Position numbers and translations under genes: made by a program
The notes under the pieces: generated by a model
What the model was told of the DNA's origin: nothing
What the model saw: only the letters and a program-made list of their open reading frames with translations
Database searches by the model: none
Shown here: positions 1 through 5,793 of the stretch, in pieces
How positions within the stretch are numbered: the first letter of the stretch is position 1
How the letters are laid out: each line of letters begins with the position of its first letter
Origin: Candidatus Aegiribacteria sp.
GTDB taxonomy: Bacteria > Fermentibacterota > Fermentibacteria > Fermentibacterales > JCC-6
DNA: 8,102 bases
Direction: 5' to 3'
NCBI GenBank assembly: GCA_030600975.1
Contig: JAUVUL010000055.1
Coordinates: 1-8,102 of the forward strand

Positions 1-99
1 AATAGATTACAAAACGAGTGGAAAATAGACAGCAAAGCGCTTGTAGATGCGAAGAACGCAGTATTGGGACAAAAGATGCCATTTTTGAATGTACGTTAA
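1..99 (+). CDS. Possible 3' end of an unidentified gene (partial)
   Basis: Frame 1 is open from the window edge for 32 codons and stops at TAA (97-99). The visible C-terminus, ending in MPFLNVR, is mixed charged/hydrophobic and looks like ordinary protein, but I do not recognise the family. It converges on the truncated amidase, with one base between this stop and the stop of the amidase's shifted frame (100-102). An open run this short can arise by chance, so the call rests mainly on context: the amidase domain is cut off here, which suggests foreign or rearranged DNA to the left. The start lies outside the window. Confidence 0.33.
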   Translation, partial: NRLQNEWKIDSKALVDAKNAVLGQKMPFLNVR

Positions 100-130
100 C
101 TATTTGACATAATAAATAATGGTTATTGAG

Positions 131-964
131 TTAGCTCCGCATGTTTGAGCCTGATACCCACCACAAAGATACATCGTACCAGCCGGAAACAGGTATGTAC
201 GGATTCCATCTTGCGGAATGAATATCGTCCGATACATTAATCCAGGTGTAATCAGGTCCGAATGGAATCCCAAAGTAACCATGATCCCATCTATTCGGAC
301 CTTCTGTCGTAAAAGAAGGGTAGGAATTGTCTACTATCCTGCTGAGATACTGGGGAGTAACCGGTGACAGCAGGTTTTCACAGACCCCGGCGCAGTAAGC
401 CCATCCCTCGATTCCGACATGGTCCTGCCATTGGGTGAAAAATCTCCAGGATTCATCCCACTGGGTTATGTAGTCAATAAAAGAAGCTTCACCAAGGATT
501 GATGGCATTTCAGTGTATTTTATGACATAGAAATTGGCTGTTTTAACTCCCCGATCGATGTATCCGAAGGCTTCAACAATGTAAGGGTGGGTTATATCTC
601 TGAAGGCAAAGGATTCGGGAGAACCATCAGTATAGCAGTACGTTTCTGTTCCCTGAACCGATCCGTTGAATGCGTTGTGATGAATGGATATGAATCTGTC
701 ATAACCACCTGCATTTGCGTATTCCACTCTATCGACAAGCGAAACATACGAGTCAGCGAGCCTTGTCATGGATACGGTTTCACACACAGGCAGCTGCTCA
801 AGATAGGATCTGGTAAGGTATGCAACATCGAGATTCGCTTCCTTTTCGGTGTAGTAAATACCAACTGCGCCGTTATCAGAGCCTCCATGTCCGGGATCGA
901 GGCACACTGACCAGGCAAGCATCATCTGTACGATAAACAGTAATGGAATCAGGAGACGCATCAT
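131..964 (-). CDS. Secreted N-acetylmuramoyl-L-alanine amidase (Amidase_3) with incomplete golvesin-like C-terminal domain
   Basis: A zinc hydrolase that cleaves the bond between MurNAc and L-Ala in peptidoglycan, acting outside the cytoplasmic membrane. Residues 1-18 are a hydrophobic signal peptide, and the catalytic domain follows at once. The Amidase_3 signatures are visible: LDPGHGG (His26), TEKEANL (Glu40) and ISIHHN (His95) as zinc ligands, and ILGEASF (Glu159) as catalytic base. Residues about 208-274 (from IVDNSYPSF to GWYDVSLWWVSGSN) match the first half of a golvesin/Xly-like beta-sandwich domain, which is usually about twice as long. After SGSN the frame gives MRS and stops. Moving to the next frame gives CGANSITIIYYVK, the pattern expected next in that domain, ending at TAG (100-102). 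A frameshift plus truncation is therefore likely. The start ATG (964) overlaps the stop of the upstream gene as ATGA, indicating translational coupling. The catalytic domain is intact, so activity may persist. Confidence 0.88.
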   Translation of the reverse strand: MMRLLIPLLFIVQMMLAWSVCLDPGHGGSDNGAVGIYYTEKEANLDVAYLTRSYLEQLPVCETVSMTRLADSYVSLVDRVEYANAGGYDRFISIHHNAFNGSVQGTETYCYTDGSPESFAFRDITHPYIVEAFGYIDRGVKTANFYVIKYTEMPSILGEASFIDYITQWDESWRFFTQWQDHVGIEGWAYCAGVCENLLSPVTPQYLSRIVDNSYPSFTTEGPNRWDHGYFGIPFGPDYTWINVSDDIHSARWNPYIPVSGWYDVSLWWVSGSNMRS

Positions 965-1863
965 CTGTCACGAACTACAACAAGAGAGCCGTTGAGGGCT
1001 TCAATTGCGTAAATGGTGCCATCAATGGCAACTGGGTGAATCTCATGGATACCCGGGGAAAACGTGATCTGCCGGCTTACACCATTCAGGGACACAATCC
1101 AGATCTCACTTGAAGTAATCATATGTCCGTTATCGGAGGTTACGCTGAAGAGTATCGCGTCCCTCGCTTTCCACCAGAAGGGCATAGAGCCCTCCGCAAG
1201 AGATGTACATGATCCATCGGCAGGGGAGACTTTAACAATTTCACCCTCCAGCGTTGGTGATATGATTACGGGGATTCCCTCGCAGGTCACGAATACGGGG
1301 CTGTAGAACCTGTAACCGGAGGCGAGAACCGAGGATTCTCCATCAGTAGTATTCAGGATGCAGATTCGATCATTGCTGTCGCAGAATGTAACCCGGTTAC
1401 CTGAGGGATCAACAGATACTGTATGGGATTCAAGCTCTATTCCGGTTGATATGCCGTTTCTGTGAAGATATCCGTCGGCCATGAACCAGAGGTTTCCAAG
1501 GCTGTCAAATACCGGTCTTCCACCTTCTGCGAAAGGACCGTAGATCTCAATAATAGAATCGGGAGAGAAAAGCAGAATGTAGTCCGAACCGTTGCTGTTT
1601 ATGCACATGGCAGCCGAATCTCCATGGGAGGAGGGTGCAGAACAGCATCTTGATTCATCCCATGACCAGGGGACATGTCTGGCAGTGTTTTCCCTTTCAA
1701 GGTACAGAGCGCTTCCGTAACCCCAGGGAACAGCAATTATGCCACTGTTAAAAGGCGCTATCAGGGCAAGGCCTGAGCCATTGTACTGGAACTCCGGGAG
1801 TTCAGAATCCATCGCAGGAACAGATATGAGAACGAGAACTGAAAGTGCTGTCAGGATATTCAA
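961..1863 (-). CDS. Secreted beta-propeller-like protein (TolB/WD40-like), function unknown
   Basis: A 300-residue protein with an N-terminal hydrophobic segment (about residues 2-18, signal peptide or lipid-free export signal) followed by short beta-rich repeats containing motifs such as SPDSIIEIYGP, DPSGNRVTFCDSNDRICIL and SSEIWIVSLNG. These recall TolB/PD40 or WD40-like propeller blades. No catalytic motif is evident, and a binding or scaffold role in the periplasm or at the surface is inferred. I chose a TTG start at 1863 because GGAGG (1872-1876) sits eight bases upstream, an ideal ribosome site. An in-frame GTG at 1878 would add five residues but has no ribosome site. The gene lies 25 bases after the DUF937 stop, and its TGA overlaps the amidase ATG, so all three probably share one transcript. 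Partnership with the amidase in envelope work is an inference from this coupling. Confidence 0.72.
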   Translation of the reverse strand: MNILTALSVLVLISVPAMDSELPEFQYNGSGLALIAPFNSGIIAVPWGYGSALYLERENTARHVPWSWDESRCCSAPSSHGDSAAMCINSNGSDYILLFSPDSIIEIYGPFAEGGRPVFDSLGNLWFMADGYLHRNGISTGIELESHTVSVDPSGNRVTFCDSNDRICILNTTDGESSVLASGYRFYSPVFVTCEGIPVIISPTLEGEIVKVSPADGSCTSLAEGSMPFWWKARDAILFSVTSDNGHMITSSEIWIVSLNGVSRQITFSPGIHEIHPVAIDGTIYAIEALNGSLVVVRDR

Positions 1864-1888
1864 GTATTTATCCTCCACTCTAATTCAG

Positions 1889-2410
1889 TTAGAACAATCC
1901 TTTAGCCAGTGATAGTATGGCATCAAGACCAGGATTATCATCCGTACTCAGGAGTTTATTCAGAAGGTTTCCATCATCTGTTGATGCCGAGGTCTCTTCA
2001 TCTTCCTTCTCGATTGTGCCCAGAGTTGCAGCGGCAACCATGGGTAGCATCCTCTTGATTGTTTCAATATCTATTCCTGTTTTGCCTGAAACAAATCCTG
2101 CAACTTCTCTGCTTACATCCTTACTGCCGAATATGTGTCCGAGTATTGCATTTCCATCGACAACAGTCTCATTGCGGTTGAGGATTTCCGGGTCATCCAC
2201 ATATTTCGTGTGGCTGCCGGACCTGATTACACTGAGAAGGGATTCCAGACCGTTCTGATCAGCAGTGTTCTGACTCAGTCCCTTTGATAACGCGGGCAGC
2301 AGAAGACTTAATGCGCTGATGGCTTTATCATCGCTGAGTCCCACCAGCTTTGCCAGTTCCTTAACAATTATACCCTTTCCTGCACCGATCAGATTGCCCA
2401 GTAAACTCAT
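1889..2410 (-). CDS. DUF937 family protein
   Basis: A 173-residue, helix-rich, glycine/alanine-containing protein. The DUF937 features seen are an N-terminal MSLLGNLIG, a central ILGHIFGSKDVSREVAGFVSGKTGID, and MLPMVAAATLGTI, where the family's 'kllP.lA...lG' segment is expected. An acidic, serine/threonine-rich linker (EKEDEETSASTDDG) precedes a second helical segment ending in SLAKGLF. The family, which includes E. coli YidB-like proteins, has no established biochemical role. The ATG at 2410 is preferred because AAAGGGG lies just upstream (5-base spacing) and the promoter's predicted transcription start (about 2459) excludes the upstream TTG frame beginning at 2467. It is the first gene of the minus-strand cluster with the propeller and amidase genes. 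Confidence 0.8.
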   Translation of the reverse strand: MSLLGNLIGAGKGIIVKELAKLVGLSDDKAISALSLLLPALSKGLSQNTADQNGLESLLSVIRSGSHTKYVDDPEILNRNETVVDGNAILGHIFGSKDVSREVAGFVSGKTGIDIETIKRMLPMVAAATLGTIEKEDEETSASTDDGNLLNKLLSTDDNPGLDAILSLAKGLF

Positions 2411-2465
2411 TTCATCCCCTTTACACCACAAATGTTCTGTAAAGTCGTTCGTTATCCTGAAAAAC

Positions 2466-2493
2466 AATATGAAGAATTAGAGGATCATGTCAA
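2466..2493 (-). promoter_or_regulatory. Sigma70-type promoter for the DUF937-propeller-amidase cluster
   Basis: On the minus strand, TTGACA (2488-2493, a perfect -35) is followed after 16 bases by CATATT (2466-2471, four of six -10 matches). Transcription would begin near 2459, leaving a leader of about 49 bases before the ATG at 2410. Position and orientation fit the three-gene cluster. Confidence 0.55.
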
Positions 2494-2539
2494 TTCGCTG
2501 AGCATGTCCCGCGTGAACATCCACCTGTCGAAAACGGAT

Positions 2540-2557
2540 CTATTCCACCGGGAATAG
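2540..2557 (-). terminator. Hairpin, possible weak terminator after the TPR gene
   Basis: A perfect 7-bp inverted repeat, CTATTCC / GGAATAG, with a 4-base loop (ACCG on plus). On the minus strand it is followed by ATCCGTTTTCG, which has a short T run four to five bases beyond the stem. It lies between the TPR stop (2692) and the DUF937 promoter (2466-2493), where a terminator would be expected. The T tract is short and offset, so activity is uncertain. Confidence 0.33.
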
Positions 2558-2641
2558 TGTCTCGTGACCGCTTCAGCACTGTATTCCCAAGCGCAAGCCA
2601 GTATCTGTTGAGGTTCACATTTTAATGGCTTGACATACCTT

Positions 2642-2659
2642 GACGACCGGTTGGTCATC
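2642..2659 (-). repeat. Short inverted repeat just downstream of the TPR gene
   Basis: On the minus strand GATGACC-AACC-GGTCGTC forms a 7-bp stem including one G-U pair, 33 bases past the TPR stop. No T tract follows, so it may be a 3' RNA hairpin rather than a full terminator. Confidence 0.25.
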
Positions 2660-2691
2660 TTTGCAGGAACTCGCTCGCTCCTACCCGTTTG

Positions 2692-4065
2692 TCACCCCTG
2701 TTCTTTCAGTTCGGGATACAACTTTTTAATGCACTGTGGGCACAGGCCGTGACTGAAATGAACCTCCGAATGCTCGGAGAAGTAAGATTCGATCTGTTTC
2801 CAGTAACCATGATCATCTCTTATCTTTTTGCAGGAAGCACAGATAGGAAGAAGACCGCTCAGGGTTTTTACTTCATTTAGCGCCTTTCTTAACTCTCTGT
2901 TGGCCTCAGCAAGTTCTATATTCTTCTGCTGGGTTATTTCCGCTTCCTTCATTTTGCTCTTAACATGATGTCTTATCTCAAGTTCCATCATTTTCTTCTT
3001 GTTGTCTTCGCTGAATATTTCCTTTTCCAGAGTTCTACACTGTCTGAAGTAATCAAGAGCTTTATCCAGGTCGGATATTTCTTGATAGGTGGTTGATAAC
3101 AGTTCCAGGCTTTCACAAAGAACGTACTTTGCATTAATCCTTCTTGCTATTCCTTCAGATTTCTTTAAGTATTCAATAGCTATGTCGAATTTATTCAGTG
3201 AGACATTACTGATTGCTATGTTGATCAGAGTTTCAACTTCGGTTTTATGATCTTTCATTTCCCGCGTTATTTCAAGAGCTCTGAAGAAGTGTTCCAGAGC
3301 TTGTTGGTGTTTGCCGAGACTTTCAAGAGAAATACCTATATTGATAATTGACTGAGATATGCCCTGCCTGTCACCAAGTTCTTCGCTTATTTCGAGAGAT
3401 TCCCGGTGGCAGTTCAAAGCTTTTTCGTAGTTCTTCAACTGTTCATGAACAGCTCCGATGTTATTCAGGACATTACCTATATTGATCTTACTATCGAGGC
3501 TTGTTCCTTCCTTATATTCTTCCCTGTATATATCAAAAACCTTGTTATAATATTCCAGAGCCTTGTCGTAATTTTCCAGATCAAAGTACAGTATACCAAT
3601 GTTGGTGTTGGTTCCCGCAATACCATTCCGATTCCCCAGTTCTTTAAAAAGAACAAGTGCCTTGAACTGGTAATCAAGAGCATCGTCATAGCATGCAAGC
3701 CTCCAGTATGCGATACCGATTCTACTATATGAGGAAGCGATTTCCTTTTTGTTATTTATCGCATGAGCCAGATAGAGACGTTTAAAACCGGATTCGAGTG
3801 CTTCCTCGTATTTCCCAATGTTCTGGTATGCCCAGCAGATATCTCCCAGAAGAATGGATTCAAGATCTCGATCGGGAAAGCTTTCCAGAAGATTAAGACA
3901 CTCCTGGCAGTATTCAATCACCTTTGCCGGATTTGATGATTGGAGTAAGTCTTCAAGGTTGTATAGAATACTGATTCGTTCTTCTCCGGAAGCCATTGCC
4001 AGTTTTTTTTCAAGCGCAGCCCGGGTGACTTTCTCTTCACTATTGTTATCCGAATGTTTCCCCAT
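2692..4065 (-). CDS. TPR-repeat protein with coiled coil and C-terminal Cys4 signalling module
   Basis: A 457-residue cytoplasmic protein with no signal peptide. Residues about 30-352 are tandem tetratricopeptide repeats of about 40 residues: one degenerate (30-65) and seven clear ones starting near 70, 110, 150, 199, 239, 279 and 319, each with NIG/IGxxY and Y/H..AL..y signatures. These resemble Rap/MalT-type (TPR_12) repeats. Residues about 355-402 are charged and heptad-like (coiled coil). Residues 404-450 carry LLPICASCKKIRDD, a GYW motif, FSHG and CPQC. Cys409, Cys412, Cys442 and Cys445 could bind one zinc. This module is commonly found at the C-terminus of PAS, response-regulator or histidine-kinase proteins of environmental bacteria; its function is not established. 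No kinase, GGDEF or HTH domain is present, so an adaptor or sensor role is inferred. The start ATG has GGAG four bases upstream. Confidence 0.85.
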   Translation of the reverse strand: MGKHSDNNSEEKVTRAALEKKLAMASGEERISILYNLEDLLQSSNPAKVIEYCQECLNLLESFPDRDLESILLGDICWAYQNIGKYEEALESGFKRLYLAHAINNKKEIASSYSRIGIAYWRLACYDDALDYQFKALVLFKELGNRNGIAGTNTNIGILYFDLENYDKALEYYNKVFDIYREEYKEGTSLDSKINIGNVLNNIGAVHEQLKNYEKALNCHRESLEISEELGDRQGISQSIINIGISLESLGKHQQALEHFFRALEITREMKDHKTEVETLINIAISNVSLNKFDIAIEYLKKSEGIARRINAKYVLCESLELLSTTYQEISDLDKALDYFRQCRTLEKEIFSEDNKKKMMELEIRHHVKSKMKEAEITQQKNIELAEANRELRKALNEVKTLSGLLPICASCKKIRDDHGYWKQIESYFSEHSEVHFSHGLCPQCIKKLYPELKEQG

Positions 4066-4210
4066 TGTTCTCCAATCCGGTTGTTAGATTCATCTGTTAA
4101 ACCATATATCTTGTTCAGGGTTCCGTCGAGGTTGCCGATAAGAGACCCCGTGGTTTCAGGATACATCTCCGAACTGGAAACTGTGTAGGGATCATCCACA
4201 CAAGGGTAGT

Positions 4211-4234
4211 TAATTGGTATAAGATTACTAATTA
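4211..4234. promoter_or_regulatory. Imperfect dyad, candidate operator at the TPR gene promoter
   Basis: TAATTGGTA (4211-4219) and TACTAATTA (4226-4234) are reverse complements at eight of nine positions, separated by six bases. The right arm overlaps the -10 TATAAT of the minus-strand promoter. The size and position suit binding by a dimeric repressor. No regulator gene is adjacent. Confidence 0.35.
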
Positions 4235-4257
4235 TAGGATATATGTATCTTCAACAA
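4231..4257 (-). promoter_or_regulatory. Probable promoter for the TPR gene
   Basis: On the minus strand a perfect -10 TATAAT (4231-4236) lies 15 bases from TTGTTG (4252-4257), a three-of-six -35 match with short spacing. Transcription would begin near 4224, giving a leader of about 160 bases before the ATG at 4065. The -10 is convincing; the -35 is weak and may need an activator. Confidence 0.42.
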
Positions 4258-4298
4258 CTAAAACAATTATGCGTCTATGTCGTACTTTATGGCAAATA

Positions 4299-4327
4299 TT
4301 GACATATTGGTATTCATATACTAGTTT
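4299..4327 (+). promoter_or_regulatory. Weak candidate promoter for the ferredoxin-like gene
   Basis: A perfect TTGACA (4299-4304) is followed 17 bases later by TAGTTT (4322-4327), a poor -10 match; TATACT (4317-4322) is a better -10 but only 12 bases away. The region 4205-4470 is clearly AT-rich and divergent between two genes, so a plus-strand promoter is expected here, leaving a leader of about 150 bases. Confidence 0.25.
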
Positions 4328-4481
4328 AAGTAATATTGAATTGAAAGAATACACGTTAGAGGGATGTGAACTTTCTTCTTGTCTGTATGGAACTTCGTTA
4401 CAGTACACATCAAATCTACCGAAGGAGTTTTTCACAGATAATGCAGCCGCTGAACTTGCATGACTTGCGAAGGAGAGTGAA

Positions 4482-5222
4482 ATGAGCAGAATCACAAGAA
4501 AGATAATCAGAATAGATGAGGAAAAATGTGATGGTTGCGGGATCTGCGCTGATGCGTGTCACGAGGGAGCTATTCAGATAATAGACGGCAAGGCAAAACT
4601 CGTAAAGGAGTCGTACTGCGATGGTCTGGGAGATTGCATCGGTCCCTGTCCTCAGGATGCGATACGCATTGAGGAGCGGTACGCTGACGAGTACGATGAA
4701 GAGGCTGTACAAAAACACCTTGAGGAGCGGGACTCAACTTCTAGGAATAAGAAACCGGTAGTATGCGCGTGCCCGGGGTCATCAGTTAGAGAGCTTTCAC
4801 ATCCTGCTGAGTCGATGGAAACAGGCGCTTCTTATAATGTACCCTCCCGGTTATCAACATGGCCGGTACAGATCACACTTGTTCCTCCCAATGCACCGTT
4901 CTTAACCAATTCAGATCTTCTGATCGCCGCTGACTGCGTTCCCTTTGCCTTTCCTGACTTCCATAACCGTTTCATTAAAGGAAGAGTCGCTCTCGTTGGA
5001 TGTCCTAAACTTGATGACGCGGGATACTACACTGATAAGTTCACGGAAATTTTCAAATTGAATGAAATTAAATCTATCACGGTTGTCTACATGGAAGTTC
5101 CCTGCTGCAGTGGCCTTGTTCAGGTTGTACACAAAGCCCTCATCCAGTCGGGAAAGCAAATCCCCCTTTCTTTCCTTAAGATCGGCATCAAAGGTGACAT
5201 TCTGGACGAAATGAACCTTTAG
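4482..5222 (+). CDS. Ferredoxin-like iron-sulfur protein with conserved C-terminal cysteine domain
   Basis: A 246-residue cytoplasmic electron-transfer protein. The N-terminal ferredoxin fold has a canonical cluster motif CDGCGICADAC (Cys16, 19, 22, 26) and a second motif CDGLGDCIGPCP (Cys46, 52, 56), in which Leu49 replaces the usual second cysteine. This suggests one [4Fe-4S] cluster and a second, possibly three-ligand cluster. An acidic linker (about 63-90) leads to VCACPGS (Cys95, Cys97) and a conserved domain with PVQITLVPPNAP, LLIAADCVPFA (Cys152), VALVGCPKLDD (Cys174) and VPCCSG (Cys208/209). The same architecture occurs in anaerobes, where it is annotated only as a 4Fe-4S binding protein; redox partners are not established. 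The extra cysteines may bind another cluster or metal. The start is well supported by AAGGAG six bases upstream. It appears to be a single-gene unit. Confidence 0.88.
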   Translation: MSRITRKIIRIDEEKCDGCGICADACHEGAIQIIDGKAKLVKESYCDGLGDCIGPCPQDAIRIEERYADEYDEEAVQKHLEERDSTSRNKKPVVCACPGSSVRELSHPAESMETGASYNVPSRLSTWPVQITLVPPNAPFLTNSDLLIAADCVPFAFPDFHNRFIKGRVALVGCPKLDDAGYYTDKFTEIFKLNEIKSITVVYMEVPCCSGLVQVVHKALIQSGKQIPLSFLKIGIKGDILDEMNL

Positions 5223-5281
5223 AAGTATCTGAAAATAGATATCCGATGAGATTATGTGAAATAGTATGGAACAATTTTCTA

Positions 5282-5300
5282 GTAAAATAGCACATTTTAC
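5282..5300. repeat. Perfect inverted repeat downstream of the ferredoxin-like gene
   Basis: GTAAAAT (5282-5288) and ATTTTAC (5294-5300) form perfect 7-bp arms around AGCAC, 60 bases after the ferredoxin-like stop. The arms are AT-rich and no T tract follows, so an operator-like site or an RNA 3' hairpin are both possible. Its role is not known. Confidence 0.35.
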
Positions 5301-5351
5301 CGGTTCTCGTTTTGAAATGGGTAGAAAGGTAATAAGATTCAGGAATGAACC

Positions 5352-5719
5352 GTGCGAAAAACTGTCAAGACGATCCTGCTTATATCAGCCGTTTCAGCAC
5401 CAGGCGGAGACAGTCTTGAAGCCAACCCGGGTGTATTATGGGAATACGCTCTTGCACATTCGAATATGATGCATTCGATGGACAACCTTATCGTCAGTTC
5501 GGATATGATCCGGAAAGCTTCCGACCCCCTGCCCGATCCATCTGCAAGGTTTGGATGGGCACCTCTTCCATTAGAAAAGAGGAACGGGCCTGTGCTTTTT
5601 CGATCACGCTCATCCAGAGAATTCCATGGCCAGGTTACCTTTCGAAGGAGAGGTCACTCGCTTCATCCGGTACAGATCTGGCTGTTCTGAATCGGGACTG
5701 CTTAATCGCGGTCTCCGGT
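5352..5719 (+). pseudogene. Decayed or frameshifted coding region, unidentified
   Basis: A GTG at 5352 with AGGA seven bases upstream opens a frame starting RKTVKTILLISAVSAPGG, which reads naturally to about 5597 (GWAPLPLEKRNGPVLF) and then becomes arginine-rich until it stops at 5690. Removing one T from the run of five near 5595-5600 would continue it as FDHAHPENSMARLPFEGEV, a protein-like frame that stays open through the tRNA-like locus. A third overlapping frame (5438-5758) is also open. I do not recognise a family for any of these. A remnant gene with an indel is the simplest reading, but chance open frames cannot be excluded. Apart from this and the inverted repeat at 5282-5300, I see nothing in 5223-5719. 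Confidence 0.3.
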
Positions 5720-5793
5720 TTCCCCGTAGCTCAGCAGGAGAGAGAGATGGTTTACTGAACCATGGACCACAAGTTCGAATCCCGTCGGGGGTT
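5720..5793 (+). tRNA. tRNA-like cloverleaf, degenerate (apparent anticodon ACT), possible tRNA pseudogene
   Basis: The internal boxes are near consensus: TAGCTCAGCAGG (A box, 5727-5738) and GTTCGAATCC (B box, 5773-5782). Acceptor TTCCCCG pairs with CGGGGGT in six of seven positions (one G-U, with T-T at the end). The D stem GCTC/GAGA has three pairs, and the anticodon stem ATGGT/ACCAT is perfect with a 7-base loop TTACTGA. The variable loop is 5 bases (GGACC). The T stem ACAAG/CCCGT has two A-C mismatches. The apparent anticodon is ACT (5754-5756), which would read a serine codon, yet bacterial tRNA-Ser has a long variable arm and normally GCT here. There is no encoded CCA and the discriminator is T. 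A decayed tRNA or a tRNA-derived attachment site fits better than a working tRNA. Confidence 0.5.

Noticed and set aside
587..910. Plus-strand open frame inside the amidase gene.
   Set aside because: It is the antisense of conserved catalytic motifs and has no start signal or family resemblance.
2411..2467. Longer DUF937 reading with a TTG start at 2467.
   Set aside because: It overlaps the promoter -10, has no ribosome site, and the extra residues do not fit the family, whereas ATG at 2410 has a strong ribosome site.
2660..2690. CTCGCTCGCT repeat-like stretch downstream of the TPR gene considered as a REP or CRISPR-like element.
   Set aside because: Only one short copy, with no spaced repeats elsewhere in the window; no CRISPR array is present.
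4232..4718. Minus-strand open frames opposite the ferredoxin-like gene and the divergent spacer.
   Set aside because: No ribosome sites, unnatural composition and overlap with a well-supported gene; these are shadow frames.
5376..5450. ISAVSAPGGD resembles the PPGGD segment of V-type ATPase A subunits.
   Set aside because: Only a few residues agree, no nucleotide-binding motifs are present, and the following sequence diverges completely.
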